From contig NZ_CP018632.1 of NCBI RefSeq assembly GCF_002215215.1, positions 2,600,501 to 2,664,500 on the forward strand: 64,000 nucleotides of DNA, in the 5' to 3' direction. This document shows, one piece after another, positions 53,115 through 62,835 of the stretch (the stretch's first letter is position 1; every line of letters starts with the position of its first letter). This DNA comes from Granulosicoccus antarcticus IMCC3135 (lineage in GTDB: Bacteria > Pseudomonadota > Gammaproteobacteria > Granulosicoccales > Granulosicoccaceae). A program made the translations under genes and the position numbers. Under the pieces are notes generated by a model. The model was given only the letters and a program-made list of their open reading frames with translations, ran no database searches and was not told where the DNA came from.

Positions 53115-54089
53115 ATGACAGAAGATAAGCAAACGGACGCATCTGCGCAATTTCCATTGTCAAAATCCAGGCATGAAAGTGTCACGGAGGATGAAGACGG
53201 ACAGCGTATCGATAACTTTCTCATCAAGCGTTGCGGCGGTGTGCCGCGCAGTCATTTGTATCAGTTGATACGAAAGGGCGATGTCAGGGTTGATGGCAAG
53301 CGTATCAAGCAGACGCGCAAGCTGGTCGCCGGGGAGAAGGTACGAATTCCACCTATCAGGCTGCAAGTCAGCGAGGTGGTCAAGGTTCCTGACAAGCTGG
53401 CCCGCGCTGCAGGTCGCGCTGTCATATTTGATCATCCCGACTTTCTGGTGGTTAACAAGCCGCCGGGAATTGCTGTGCATGGCGGGAGTGGTCTGGCATT
53501 CGGATTTATCGATGCATTGCGGCAGCAGTTGGATCAGCCAAAGCTGGAGTTGGCTCATCGGCTCGACAGGGCAACCAGTGGTTGCCTTTTGATTGGTCGT
53601 AGTTTGAAGGCCAACAGGAAGCTGCAGAATCTGTTTCGGCAACGAACAGTCACCAAGCGATACCTGGCTCTGGTTGACGGGGTCTGGCCTGCTGGCGTGG
53701 AGTTGGTTGATGCACCTCTGTTGAAGAACGTTGAGCATGCGGGAGAGCGCCGTGTCACTGTGGATTCAACCGGGCAGCATGCGTTGACCTATTTTCGTGA
53801 GCGTCAGCGCTTCAGTCAGGCGACGCTAATGGATGTAGAACTGGACACAGGACGAACTCATCAGATTCGCGTGCACGCAAAGCACATGGGTCATGCCGTG
53901 GTTGGAGATGAGCGCTATGGTGATAACAACCGTAACACCCGGTTTCGTCAGTCCGGGCTTGATCGGCTTTATCTGCATTCATCAGAGCTGGCATTCGACT
54001 GGGGTGCTGAGCACATTCATGTCACCGCTCCGGTGGACGCTGCCTGGGAGAAAGCACTCGTCTCTTTGGAGTCTGCTATACGACGTTAG
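53115..54089 (+). CDS. rluC: 23S rRNA pseudouridine synthase RluC
   Basis: I start it at the ATG at 53115, ten bases after CAGG, giving 324 residues; the frame is open upstream to 52992. An S4 domain comes first (GQRIDNFLIKRCGGVPRSHLYQLIRKGDVRVDGKR). The catalytic domain has LVVNKPPGIAVHGGSG, then ELAHRLDRATSGCLLIGRS with the catalytic Asp, RYLALVDG, LDTGRTHQIRVHAKHMGHAVVGDERYG and LHSSELAF. RluC makes pseudouridine at three positions of 23S rRNA. Divergence from rne is the same arrangement as in E. coli and separates RluC from its relative RluD. Confidence 0.93.
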   Translation: MTEDKQTDASAQFPLSKSRHESVTEDEDGQRIDNFLIKRCGGVPRSHLYQLIRKGDVRVDGKRIKQTRKLVAGEKVRIPPIRLQVSEVVKVPDKLARAAGRAVIFDHPDFLVVNKPPGIAVHGGSGLAFGFIDALRQQLDQPKLELAHRLDRATSGCLLIGRSLKANRKLQNLFRQRTVTKRYLALVDGVWPAGVELVDAPLLKNVEHAGERRVTVDSTGQHALTYFRERQRFSQATLMDVELDTGRTHQIRVHAKHMGHAVVGDERYGDNNRNTRFRQSGLDRLYLHSSELAFDWGAEHIHVTAPVDAAWEKALVSLESAIRR

Positions 54090-54769
54090 TGGTGCCTGGG
54101 TGTGGGCCAGTTGCGCCTTCCTGGTGCGTCGCAGGTAGTGATCAGGTGTCTTGGTGTTGGAAATATTCTGCATTTTTTCATTACACGTATCGCACTGAAT
54201 CGAATGTAACCATTGGTGGTTCGGACTGTTGAAGTCGAATGTGAGGTTTTTTTAGAAATATCACTTCGGTGGCGTTGCAAAAACGTCAGGGTATTTCGAT
54301 CGCGTGAATTGAGTATTTCATTATTGAGAGGGTTGTGCTTGTTGAATTCAAGCCTTGAATTAAAGCACTTTTACGTACGTGTCTAAATATTGAAGTCGCT
54401 CTGCTTTGTTCGAAAAAAGATTGTGCGGTGCAGGATAAAAACGCGGCTATTGCAAGCAGTATTTTCTGGTGCAATGATTCGATACCAATGATGAATCGGT
54501 GCTGTTATGGTTCATCATAAGGGTTGGCCGTTAGACTAGATGCCTAGTTAAATGATGTTATCGCTGAGAGAGACTGAACCTTCGAAATTGCACTCGGGCT
54601 TATCACTCGAGCCGTTGCATGTTTTGTCGAAATCTCACCGCCGATTCAGCCTGGTTCTTACTGCTGACTGTTTTGAATCCAGCATTCATCTGCGAGATGC
54701 TGGTTGTTTTACTCGCGTGTCTTGGCAGGGCTGAGCCACAATGATAAAAATTGTACAGAGGTACTTTGA
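54090..54769. other. 680-base region upstream of the second PDH operon
   Basis: This is the longest gene-free stretch in the window and is more A+T-rich than its surroundings between about 54230 and 54480. No reading frame looks coding. The only clear structure is the hairpin at 54679-54703. A TTGGCA at 54722 with a weak -10 17 bases on would place the transcript start inside the ribosome site, so I do not call it a promoter. Confidence 0.6.
54679..54703 (+). promoter_or_regulatory. Hairpin followed by T-rich run, attenuator-like or operator
   Basis: CCAGCAT (54679-54685) pairs exactly with ATGCTGG (54697-54703) around 11 bases, and TTGTTTT follows directly. It lies about 67 bases before the aceE2 start. 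It could end short transcripts (attenuator) or serve as a dyad operator. Confidence 0.4.
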
Positions 54770-57424
54770 ATGAATGGTCCGGTTCACGATATCGACCCAG
54801 TGGAAACGGCTGAATGGCGAGACGCAGTAGCCGACGTCATTGAACGCGACGGAGCGCAACGAGCGCACTATCTGTTAGATAAGACAGTTCAGGAAGCGCG
54901 TGAGCAAGGTACAAATCTTCCATTCTCATCAACCACGAGTTACCAGAACTCTATCCCCACTGACATGCAGGAAGCCTATCCGGGTGACCTCGACATGGAA
55001 TGGCGCATAAGAACCATCAACCGCTGGAACGCCATGGCGACAGTGGTCAGACGCAACAAGGTGAGTTCCGAATACGGCGGTCATATTGCCTCGTTTGCCT
55101 CATCAGCAGTCATGTATGACATTGGTTTCAATCATTTCTGGCGTTCGCAAAGCGAATCCCACGGTGGCGATCTGGTGTTCTTTCAGGGGCATGTTATTCC
55201 CGGTGTTTATGCTCGTAGCTTCATGGAAGGGCGAATTACTGAAGAGCAACTGTTGAACTTCCGCTCGGAAGTGGATGGTTCAGGCCTGTCTTCGTACCCG
55301 CATCCCTGGTTAATGCCTGACTACTGGCAGTTCCCGACTGTATCGATGGGGCTTGGTCCGTTGTGCGCCATCTATCAGGCGCGCTTCATGAAATACATGC
55401 ATAACCGTGGCCATATCGATATGGCTGACCGGAAAGTTTGGTGCTTTCTGGGTGATGGCGAGATGGATGAGCCGGAATCACTGGGCGCCATATCTCTGGC
55501 CGCTCGCGAAGACCTGGACAATCTGATCTTCGTCATCAATTGCAATTTGCAAAGACTTGACGGGCCTGTCAGAGGGAACGGAAAAATCGTTCAGGAGCTG
55601 GAAGGCGAGTTCCGTGGCTCTGGCTGGAATGTCATCAAGTTGTTATGGGGACATGGTTGGGATGAGCTGTTGGAGCAGGACACCAGTGGCATGTTGCGTC
55701 GTTTGATGGATGAGACCGTTGATGGTGACTATCAGACTTTCAAAGCCAAGGATGGAGCGTACGTTCGCAAGCATTTCTTCGGCAAGTATCCGGAGACTGC
55801 AGCTCTGGTCAAAGACTGGAGTGACGAGCGTATTTTCGCACTGAAGCGAGGCGGACATGATCCTGAGAAGGTCTATACGGCTTTCAAGAGTGCGAGCGAA
55901 ACGAAGAACCAACCCACCTGCTTGCTGATCAAGACGGTCAAGGGTTACGGCATGGGTAACGCCGGTGAAGGTCAGAACATTACTCACCAGCAGAAAAAGA
56001 TGGCGGAAGACCAGTTGCGTGCCTTCCGTGATCGTTTCAAGATTCCAGTCACCGACGAGAATCTGCACACGGCACCGTTTGTGACGCTGGATACTGAGCA
56101 GCGAGCTTATCTTGCTTCGCGTAGAACAGAGTTGGGCGGCGAGTTTCCCAAGCGAAACTGGCGTGATGCTCCCAAGCTGGCAATCCCTGAACTCTCCGCA
56201 TTTGCGGCTCAGCTGAAAAGCTCCGGTAAGCGAGAGATATCAACAACGATGGCGTTCGTTCGAGTGCTTACGACGTTGTTGCGGGACAAGAATATCGGCA
56301 AGCAGATCGTGCCCATCGTGCCAGATGAATCTCGCACCTTCGGTATGGAAGGTCTGTTTCGCTCCGTCGGTATCTACAATCCCAAAGGTCAGAACTACAC
56401 GCCTGAAGATGCTGAACAGATGATGTTCTACAAGGAAAGCAAGACCGGTCAGATACTTCAGGAAGGCATTAATGAAGCTGGCGGAATGGCTGACTGGATT
56501 GCAGCGGCTACCTCCTATAGTGTGCATGGCGTGCCCATGGTGCCGTTTTATATCTACTACTCCATGTTCGGTTTTCAGCGCATTGGTGACTTGGCCTGGG
56601 CGGCCGGTGACAGTCGAGCCAGAGGTTTCATGCTCGGTGGTACAGCTGGCCGTACAACTCTTAATGGCGAAGGCTTGCAGCATGAAGATGGTCATTCGCA
56701 TATTCTGGCAAGTACGGTTCCTAACTGCATCAGCTACGATCCGACCTTCAGTCATGAAGTCGCTGTCATCATTCATCATGGCTTGCAACGCATGTTTGTG
56801 GATCAGGAGGACATCTTCTTCTACCTGACACTGATGAATGAAAACTACGTACATCCTGATATGCCAGAAGGGTCAGAGGAAGGCATCATCAAAGGCCTGT
56901 ACAAGCTGACGGAAGAAACGCCGAATGCAAGACACGTCAATCTGATGGGCTCGGGCACGATCCTGATGCAAGTCATCAAGGCTGCCGAGATGCTACGCGA
57001 AGACTTTGGAGTCAGCTCCGACATCTGGTCGGCGACGTCACTGAACGAGTTGGCTCGTGATGGACAGGATGCTGAGCGCTGGAATCGCCTGAATCCTCTG
57101 GAGGCGCCGAGAGTCCCTTATGTCACTGAGGCACTTTCAAGCACCACCGGGCCGATCATTGCCGCAACTGACTATATGAAGAACTATGCCGAGCAGATTC
57201 GTGCATTTGTTCCTCACTCATTCACCGTTCTAGGAACAGATGGATTTGGCCGATCAGACAGTCGTGTCAACCTTCGACGTTTCTTCGAAGTGGATGATTA
57301 CCATATCGCGGCAGCGGCTATGGTTGAGCTTTACAAGCAGGGTGCTGTTAGTCGAAGCGATCTCGAAGCGGCTATGGCGAAATACAACATTGACGGCAAT
57401 AAATCCAATCCGAGGCTGTCGTGA
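54770..57424 (+). CDS. aceE: Pyruvate dehydrogenase E1, homodimeric type, copy 2
   Basis: The 884-residue AceE paralogue starts at the ATG at 54770 after AGAGGT. It carries the full family set: YPHPWLMPDYWQFPTVSMG, GDGEMDEPESLGAISLAARE with NCNLQRLDGPVRGNG (ThDP and Mg site), TVKGYGMGNAGEG, PIVPDESRTFGMEGLFRSVG and LGTDGFGRSDSRVNLRRFFE. No catalytic residue appears lost. It has the same layout as the copy at 9622-12306 with differences along the whole length, including the stretch before the C-terminus, so the pair has diverged for long. It opens the cluster aceE-aceF-lpd-phaA-phaB. Confidence 0.97.
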   Translation: MNGPVHDIDPVETAEWRDAVADVIERDGAQRAHYLLDKTVQEAREQGTNLPFSSTTSYQNSIPTDMQEAYPGDLDMEWRIRTINRWNAMATVVRRNKVSSEYGGHIASFASSAVMYDIGFNHFWRSQSESHGGDLVFFQGHVIPGVYARSFMEGRITEEQLLNFRSEVDGSGLSSYPHPWLMPDYWQFPTVSMGLGPLCAIYQARFMKYMHNRGHIDMADRKVWCFLGDGEMDEPESLGAISLAAREDLDNLIFVINCNLQRLDGPVRGNGKIVQELEGEFRGSGWNVIKLLWGHGWDELLEQDTSGMLRRLMDETVDGDYQTFKAKDGAYVRKHFFGKYPETAALVKDWSDERIFALKRGGHDPEKVYTAFKSASETKNQPTCLLIKTVKGYGMGNAGEGQNITHQQKKMAEDQLRAFRDRFKIPVTDENLHTAPFVTLDTEQRAYLASRRTELGGEFPKRNWRDAPKLAIPELSAFAAQLKSSGKREISTTMAFVRVLTTLLRDKNIGKQIVPIVPDESRTFGMEGLFRSVGIYNPKGQNYTPEDAEQMMFYKESKTGQILQEGINEAGGMADWIAAATSYSVHGVPMVPFYIYYSMFGFQRIGDLAWAAGDSRARGFMLGGTAGRTTLNGEGLQHEDGHSHILASTVPNCISYDPTFSHEVAVIIHHGLQRMFVDQEDIFFYLTLMNENYVHPDMPEGSEEGIIKGLYKLTEETPNARHVNLMGSGTILMQVIKAAEMLREDFGVSSDIWSATSLNELARDGQDAERWNRLNPLEAPRVPYVTEALSSTTGPIIAATDYMKNYAEQIRAFVPHSFTVLGTDGFGRSDSRVNLRRFFEVDDYHIAAAAMVELYKQGAVSRSDLEAAMAKYNIDGNKSNPRLS

Positions 57425-57469
57425 TCAAGCCTGATCATCGCCCAAATACCAGACTTTCAGGAGAAAAAC

Positions 57470-58771
57470 ATGTCAGCGCTTGACGTAACCGTTCCGGATA
57501 TCGGTGATTTTACGGACATACCGGTGATCAGCATTCTGGTTGGAGTGGGCGACTCGGTGTCCGCTGAGGACCCGCTGATCGAACTGGAAAGTGACAAGGC
57601 CACCATGGAGGTGCCTAGCCCTTCATCGGGTGTTGTCAAAGAGATTCGTGTAAGTGAGGGTGACCTGGTTTCAATGGGAACTCTGGTCATGGTTCTGGAT
57701 ACGGAAGAGGCTTCTGCCGAGGCGCCAGCTGCAGCAGAGCCTGCTGCAGCTCCTATGCCACCGACCGTTGCCAAGGAACCGATTGGTAATGCTCCACCGG
57801 CGAATACTCTGGCCAACTCGTCAAGCGTTGCCTCGGTTGATGAGAAAGGATTCAAGCGGGCACATGCTTCGCCATCCATTCGCTCTTTCGCTCGGCAACT
57901 AGGTGCTGATCTCTCGCAGATCACGGGCACCGGTCGAAATGGCCGAATCCTTCGGGAAGATGTCACCGAGTGGTTCAAGGGAATTTCCAAAGGGGCCGGC
58001 GCGGACAAGGCATCCGCAGCCGTTAGTTCGGGTTCGGGTATTCCTCCGATTCCTGCGGTGGATTTTTCCAAGTTCGGACCGATCGAAGATGTGGAAATGT
58101 CACGCATCAAGAAGCTATCGGGACCAGCTTTGCATCGCTCGTGGTTGAACATCCCACATGTCACGCATCAGGAAGAAGCTGACATAACCGATCTGGACAA
58201 GTATCGCAAGGAAATGGATACCCAGGCTAAGGCAGAAGGGTATCGAGTTACTTTGCTGAGCTTTATTGTCAAGGCAAGCGTGTCGGCCCTGAAGACTCAC
58301 TGGGAGTTCAACTCATCTCTGCACCCTGATGGCGACAAGCTGATCAAGAAGGGTTATTACAACATCGGATTTGCTGCGGATACGCCAAACGGGCTGATGG
58401 TTCCTGTCATCAAGGATGCGGACCGAAAAGGTATCGTGGAAATTTCGAAGGAACTGGCAGATTTGTCGGCTCAGGCGCGTGAAGGAAAACTCAAGGTTCC
58501 TGACATGCAAGGGGCCACGTTTACCATCTCATCACTGGGTGGTATTGGCGGCACGGCTTTCACACCTATTGTCAACGCACCTGAAGTTGCGATTCTGGGC
58601 TTGACCCGGTCGAAGATGGCACCCGTCTGGGACGGAGAGCAGTTCGTACCTCGCAACATGTTGCCTATGTCTCTGAGCTATGACCATCGAGCCGTTGATG
58701 GTGCATTGGCAGCGCGTTTTGCTGCCACTCTCAAACATCTACTGGGCGACGTTCGTCGCCTGATGCATTGA
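57470..58771 (+). CDS. aceF: Dihydrolipoamide acetyltransferase (PDH E2), copy 2
   Basis: The 433-residue E2 starts at the ATG at 57470 after CAGGAG. It has one lipoyl domain (Lys43 in ESDKATM), a short Ala/Pro linker, a subunit-binding domain (HASPSIRSFARQLGADL, GTGRNGRILREDV) and the acetyltransferase core ending DHRAVDGALAARF with the active-site His and Asp. It lies 45 bases after aceE2. The lipoyl domain resembles that of the following E3 ([20 protein letters not shown] versus [20 protein letters not shown]) more than those of operon 1, suggesting exchange or duplication of lipoyl domains within this operon. Confidence 0.96.
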   Translation: MSALDVTVPDIGDFTDIPVISILVGVGDSVSAEDPLIELESDKATMEVPSPSSGVVKEIRVSEGDLVSMGTLVMVLDTEEASAEAPAAAEPAAAPMPPTVAKEPIGNAPPANTLANSSSVASVDEKGFKRAHASPSIRSFARQLGADLSQITGTGRNGRILREDVTEWFKGISKGAGADKASAAVSSGSGIPPIPAVDFSKFGPIEDVEMSRIKKLSGPALHRSWLNIPHVTHQEEADITDLDKYRKEMDTQAKAEGYRVTLLSFIVKASVSALKTHWEFNSSLHPDGDKLIKKGYYNIGFAADTPNGLMVPVIKDADRKGIVEISKELADLSAQAREGKLKVPDMQGATFTISSLGGIGGTAFTPIVNAPEVAILGLTRSKMAPVWDGEQFVPRNMLPMSLSYDHRAVDGALAARFAATLKHLLGDVRRLMH

Positions 58772-58781
58772 GGTGACAATC

Positions 58782-60545
58782 ATGGATATCAAAGTTCCGG
58801 ATATAGGTGATTTCAGCGACGTGCCGGTTGTGTCGGTACTCGTTGCCGTAGGTGATGAGGTTAGTGCCGAAGATCCCTTGATCGAGCTTGAAAGCGACAA
58901 GGCGACCCTGGAAGTTCCCTCTCCAGTGTCGGGTAAGGTAACTCGCATCGACGTCAAGGAAGGGGACCTTTGTTCAGAAGGCACCGTCATTCTGGCCATT
59001 GAGGCTGCGGGTGAGGCTGCCGGAGAGGCTGCACCAGAAGCTGCTACTGCAGCCGCGGCCCCACCAGAGAAAGCTGCGGCCGCACCTGTTGCTCAAGCAC
59101 CAGCCAGTCGGCCGACAGCGCCCAATGTGGGAGACATTCATGCCGAGGTGCTAGTACTCGGTTCTGGACCGGGAGGCTACACGGCCGCTTTTCGTGCGGC
59201 AGACCTGGGACTGCGAGCTGTGCTGGTGGAGAAGTATGATTCGCTCGGCGGGGTGTGCCTGAATGTCGGTTGTATCCCATCCAAGGCGATGTTGCATGCA
59301 GCGAAAGTCATCACCGAGTATGAGGAGATGGGTGAACATGGTTTCACCTTTGTACGCCCTGAAGTGGATATTGACGGATTGCGCAGCTGGAAAGACAGCG
59401 TGGTCAACAAGCTCACGGGAGGCCTCAAGGGGCTGGCCAAGGCGCGCAAGGTTGAAGTTGTGACGGGTGTCGGAAAGTTTTCCGGTCCTAACACCATGAG
59501 TGTGACAAACGATGGCAAGGAGACAACGATCAGTTTTGATCAGTGCATCGTGGCTGCGGGCTCAGAACCGGTGAAGTTGCCGTTCATTCCGCACGATGAT
59601 CCACGAGTCATAGATTCTACCGGTGCTCTGGAGATGACTGATATTCCCAAGCGCCTGCTCGTTCTCGGCGGCGGCATTATCGGACTTGAAATGGGTGCGG
59701 TCTATGATGCATTGGGATCCAAAGTGACGGTGGTCGAACTGATGGATCAGATCATTCCCGGTGCGGACAAGGATATCGTCAAGCCTTTGCATAATCGCAT
59801 CAAGGGTCGGTATGAAAATATCTATCTCAAGACCAAGGTAACGGCTGTAACCGCAGAAGATGACGGTCTGCATGTCGTCTTCGAAGGGCCTGATGGTGAA
59901 CATGTTGATACTTTCGACCGTGTACTTGTCGCTGTCGGACGGCGTCCCAATGGTTCAACACTTGGTCTCGAGAATGCCGGTGTTGCCGTGGATGAGCGTG
60001 GCTTCATTGCCGTAGACAATCAGCAACGCACTAACGTGCCACATATATTTGCTATCGGCGATGTGGTCGGTCAGCCGATGCTGGCTCACAAGGCGGTGCA
60101 TGAAGGCAAAGTTGCTGCCGAAGTCTGCTCTGGCATGAAGCGAGTATTTGATGCGCGAGTGATTCCATCTGTTGCTTATACAGATCCGGAAGTTGCATGG
60201 GTCGGAATGACCGAGATCGAAGCCAAGGCACAAGGTATCAAGGTGGGCAAGGGTGTATTCCCTTGGGCAGCCTCTGGTAGGTCCTTGAGTCTGGGTCGTT
60301 CGGAAGGTCTGACCAAGTTATTGTTCGACCCGGTAGATGATCGTGTCATCGGGGCAGGAATCGTTGGGCCGAATGCGGGAGATCTGATTGCCGAAGTCGC
60401 GCTGGCAATCGAAATGGGGGCAGATGCTGTTGATCTAGGTCAAACCATCCACCCGCATCCCACTCTTTCAGAAACAGTGAACTTTGCAGCAGAAATGTTT
60501 GAAGGTACTATCACTGATCTGATTCCGCCAAAGAAGAAACACTAA
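58782..60545 (+). CDS. lpdA: Dihydrolipoyl dehydrogenase (PDH E3) with N-terminal lipoyl domain, copy 2
   Basis: I start it at the ATG at 58782 after AGGTGA, giving 587 residues. The lipoyl domain has Lys40 in ESDKATL. An Ala/Glu/Pro-rich linker runs to about residue 115. The FAD site is [19 protein letters not shown], the redox pair is in [13 protein letters not shown], the NAD site is [12 protein letters not shown], and the C-terminal active site is [17 protein letters not shown]. All catalytic elements are intact. It begins 11 bases after aceF2 and is followed after 22 bases by phaA. Its architecture is the same as the copy at 6335-8158. Confidence 0.96.
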   Translation: MDIKVPDIGDFSDVPVVSVLVAVGDEVSAEDPLIELESDKATLEVPSPVSGKVTRIDVKEGDLCSEGTVILAIEAAGEAAGEAAPEAATAAAAPPEKAAAAPVAQAPASRPTAPNVGDIHAEVLVLGSGPGGYTAAFRAADLGLRAVLVEKYDSLGGVCLNVGCIPSKAMLHAAKVITEYEEMGEHGFTFVRPEVDIDGLRSWKDSVVNKLTGGLKGLAKARKVEVVTGVGKFSGPNTMSVTNDGKETTISFDQCIVAAGSEPVKLPFIPHDDPRVIDSTGALEMTDIPKRLLVLGGGIIGLEMGAVYDALGSKVTVVELMDQIIPGADKDIVKPLHNRIKGRYENIYLKTKVTAVTAEDDGLHVVFEGPDGEHVDTFDRVLVAVGRRPNGSTLGLENAGVAVDERGFIAVDNQQRTNVPHIFAIGDVVGQPMLAHKAVHEGKVAAEVCSGMKRVFDARVIPSVAYTDPEVAWVGMTEIEAKAQGIKVGKGVFPWAASGRSLSLGRSEGLTKLLFDPVDDRVIGAGIVGPNAGDLIAEVALAIEMGADAVDLGQTIHPHPTLSETVNFAAEMFEGTITDLIPPKKKH

Positions 60546-60567
60546 TTCCACAGAGGTAATCCGTATT

Positions 60568-61743
60568 ATGAATGACATAGTCATCACTGGCGCAGCCAGG
60601 ACTCCTATCGGCTCTTTTCTTGGAACCTTGTCCAGCGTATCGGCTGTCGATCTTGGGGCCACGGCCATCACAGAAGCGTTGAAGCGCAGTGCGGTTGATG
60701 CTGCCGATGTCTCGGAAGTGATTTTCGGACAGGTTCTCACGGCAGGTGCCGGTCAGAACCCAGCTCGTCAATCTGCCATGAAAGCAGGAATTCCTGCGGC
60801 AAGCACGGCAGTTACAGTCAATCAGGTTTGTGGCTCCGGACTGCGTACAGTTGCCATGGGCTTTCAAGCTATCAAAGCGGGCGACAGTCAAATCGTCGTT
60901 GCTGGCGGACAGGAAAGCATGAGTCTGTCGACTCACTGCGCGTCATTGAGAACTGGCCAGAAGATGGGTGATGCGAGTTTCATTGACACCATGATCAAAG
61001 ATGGTTTGTGGGATGCTTTTCACGGCTACCACATGGGAACAACTGCAGAGAACGTCGCAGCCAAATGGGAAATTACTCGTGAAGAGCAGGACGCTTTCGC
61101 AGCCAAGTCTCAGCAAAAAGCTGAAGCTGCTCAGGCAGCGGGCAAGTTCGTCGACGAAATCGTACCCGTTACTGTCAAGAACCGTCGTGGTGACGTGGTG
61201 GTTGATGCAGACGAATACATCAAGCCTGGAACTACTGCTGAAACATTGGCAAAGCTGCGTCCAGCGTTCTCGAAGGAAGGCACTGTAACGGCAGGTAATG
61301 CATCAGGACTCAACGATGGTGCTGCAGCATTGGTACTCATGAGTTCCGATGAAGCGAAAAAACGTGGTGCTAAGCCACTTGCACGTATCGTTAGCTGGGC
61401 CACTGCCGGTGTTGAGCCTGCAGTCATGGGTTCAGGGCCTATTCCTGCCAGTCGTGCAGCGCTTGAGAAGGCTGGCTGGTCAGTCGGTGATCTGGACTTG
61501 ATAGAAGCCAACGAAGCATTCGCTGCACAGGCCTGTGCAGTTAATAAAGAGCTGGAGTGGGATACCGACAAAGTGAACGTCAACGGTGGAGCCATTGCAC
61601 TGGGACATCCGATTGGAGCCTCTGGTGCACGTGTACTGATATCTTTGCTGCACGAAATGCAGCGACGTGATGCTAAAAAGGGACTTGTTACACTTTGCAT
61701 CGGTGGCGGTATGGGAATCGCCATGTGTGTTGAGCGGGATTAA
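60568..61743 (+). CDS. phaA: Acetyl-CoA acetyltransferase (beta-ketothiolase PhaA)
   Basis: The 391-residue biosynthetic thiolase condenses two acetyl-CoA to acetoacetyl-CoA, the first step to polyhydroxybutyrate. It starts at the ATG at 60568 after AGAGGTAA. Catalytic residues are Cys88 in [11 protein letters not shown], the His in [16 protein letters not shown] and the second Cys in [12 protein letters not shown]. Length and motifs are those of PhaA/AtoB. Placement between PDH genes and phaB supports a role in PHB synthesis over degradation. No promoter is apparent in the 22-base gap, so it is probably transcribed with the PDH genes. Confidence 0.93.
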   Translation: MNDIVITGAARTPIGSFLGTLSSVSAVDLGATAITEALKRSAVDAADVSEVIFGQVLTAGAGQNPARQSAMKAGIPAASTAVTVNQVCGSGLRTVAMGFQAIKAGDSQIVVAGGQESMSLSTHCASLRTGQKMGDASFIDTMIKDGLWDAFHGYHMGTTAENVAAKWEITREEQDAFAAKSQQKAEAAQAAGKFVDEIVPVTVKNRRGDVVVDADEYIKPGTTAETLAKLRPAFSKEGTVTAGNASGLNDGAAALVLMSSDEAKKRGAKPLARIVSWATAGVEPAVMGSGPIPASRAALEKAGWSVGDLDLIEANEAFAAQACAVNKELEWDTDKVNVNGGAIALGHPIGASGARVLISLLHEMQRRDAKKGLVTLCIGGGMGIAMCVERD

Positions 61744-61819
61744 TTTGACATGCTGACACCCGTATGATTACACGGGTGGTTTGCTCATCAACTAACAACT
61801 AAACGGAGATATATTGATC

Positions 61820-62545
61820 ATGGCAAAGATTGCGATTGTAACTGGTGGTACTCGCGGAATCGGTGAAGCGATTTCAATTGGATTGAAGAACGCAGGCTAC
61901 AGCGTCGCTGCGAACTATGCGGGAAATGACGAGCGAGCCAAAGAATTTTCGGATAGAACCGGCATTGCTGTTTTCAAATTTGACGTTTCAGATTTCGCAG
62001 CCTGTCAGGAAGGAATCAAGAAGATCGAAGCTGATCTGGGCGGATCAGTTGACATCCTGGTCAACAATGCCGGCATCACGCGTGACGGAACACTGCAACG
62101 CATGGAGCAGGAAAGTTGGCAGGCAGTTATTGATACGAACCTGGGATCCTGCTTCAACACCAGTCGTTGTGTCATTGACGGAATGCGTGAAAAAGGTTTT
62201 GGTCGCATCGTTAACATTGGTTCCATCAATGGTCAGGCTGGTCAATACGGTCAGGTGAATTATGCAGCTGCCAAATCTGGCATCCATGGTTTTACCAAGG
62301 CTCTGGCACAAGAAGGCGCCTCGAAGGGTATCACCGTCAATGCTATCGCTCCGGGTTATGTCGACACTGATATGGTTCGTGCAGTGCCACCTGCCGTACT
62401 GGAGAAAATCATTGCCAAAATCCCGGTAGGTCGTCTGGGACGTGCTGAAGATATTGCGCGTACGGTTGAGTTCCTGGTTGCTGATGAGGCGGGCTTCATT
62501 ACCGGTTCAACTCTTTCTGTTAATGGCGGTCAACACATGTATTGA
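61820..62545 (+). CDS. phaB: Acetoacetyl-CoA reductase PhaB
   Basis: The 241-residue short-chain dehydrogenase starts at the ATG at 61820 with GGAG 12 bases before. The NADP-binding start is IAIVTGGTRGIGEAI, the structural motif is LVNNAGITRDGTL, and the catalytic Ser, Tyr and Lys are in NIGSINGQAGQYGQ and VNYAAAKSGIHGFTKALA. The ITRDGTLQRM segment and the GFTKALAQEGA stretch match PhaB of Ralstonia type more than FabG. It reduces acetoacetyl-CoA to (R)-3-hydroxybutyryl-CoA. It is the last gene of the cluster, 76 bases after phaA, and ends before two hairpins. FabG activity remains possible, but the context argues for PhaB. Confidence 0.92.
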   Translation: MAKIAIVTGGTRGIGEAISIGLKNAGYSVAANYAGNDERAKEFSDRTGIAVFKFDVSDFAACQEGIKKIEADLGGSVDILVNNAGITRDGTLQRMEQESWQAVIDTNLGSCFNTSRCVIDGMREKGFGRIVNIGSINGQAGQYGQVNYAAAKSGIHGFTKALAQEGASKGITVNAIAPGYVDTDMVRAVPPAVLEKIIAKIPVGRLGRAEDIARTVEFLVADEAGFITGSTLSVNGGQHMY

Positions 62546-62553
62546 TCATCAGT

Positions 62554-62576
62554 CCCAGCCTTATCGACAGGCTGGG
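62554..62576 (+). terminator. Hairpin after phaB
   Basis: CCCAGCCT (62554-62561) pairs exactly with AGGCTGGG (62569-62576) around seven bases, nine bases past the phaB stop. Only a weak T-rich tail follows; a second hairpin with a better T-run lies just downstream. Confidence 0.6.
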
Positions 62577-62598
62577 TTGATTGATTGTGACAGTGATC

Positions 62599-62640
62599 AA
62601 CGGCTACTCCCGCTTTGCGCAGGGGTGGCCGTTTTTGTTT
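62599..62640 (+). terminator. Rho-independent terminator after phaB
   Basis: AACGGC (62599-62604) pairs with GCCGTT (62628-62633), with an inner CCC/GGG pairing, and the 3' side runs into TTTTTGTTTTT. It probably ends the aceE-aceF-lpd-phaA-phaB transcript. Confidence 0.75.
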
Positions 62641-62835
62641 TTCAGGTTCGATAGTTCAACATTGTAAAATTTTCCAAGTTGCCTTATATCTTTTGGTTCC
62701 AGAATCTGGCTGGTAAAGTCGGGTTTATCGGATCCGTCTTTTGTGAACTTGAAATGTTCGGTCGTCTGATTCGAAAGGTAAGGGGCCAATTGATGCAGCT
62801 CTCGCTCTTCTAGAACAGGTAAACGTAGAATAGTT

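Noticed and set aside
54722-54750. TTGGCA and TAAAAA 17 bases apart as a promoter for aceE2
   Set aside because: A start from this pair would fall in the ribosome-binding site, so it cannot easily serve the gene. The -10 is also poor.
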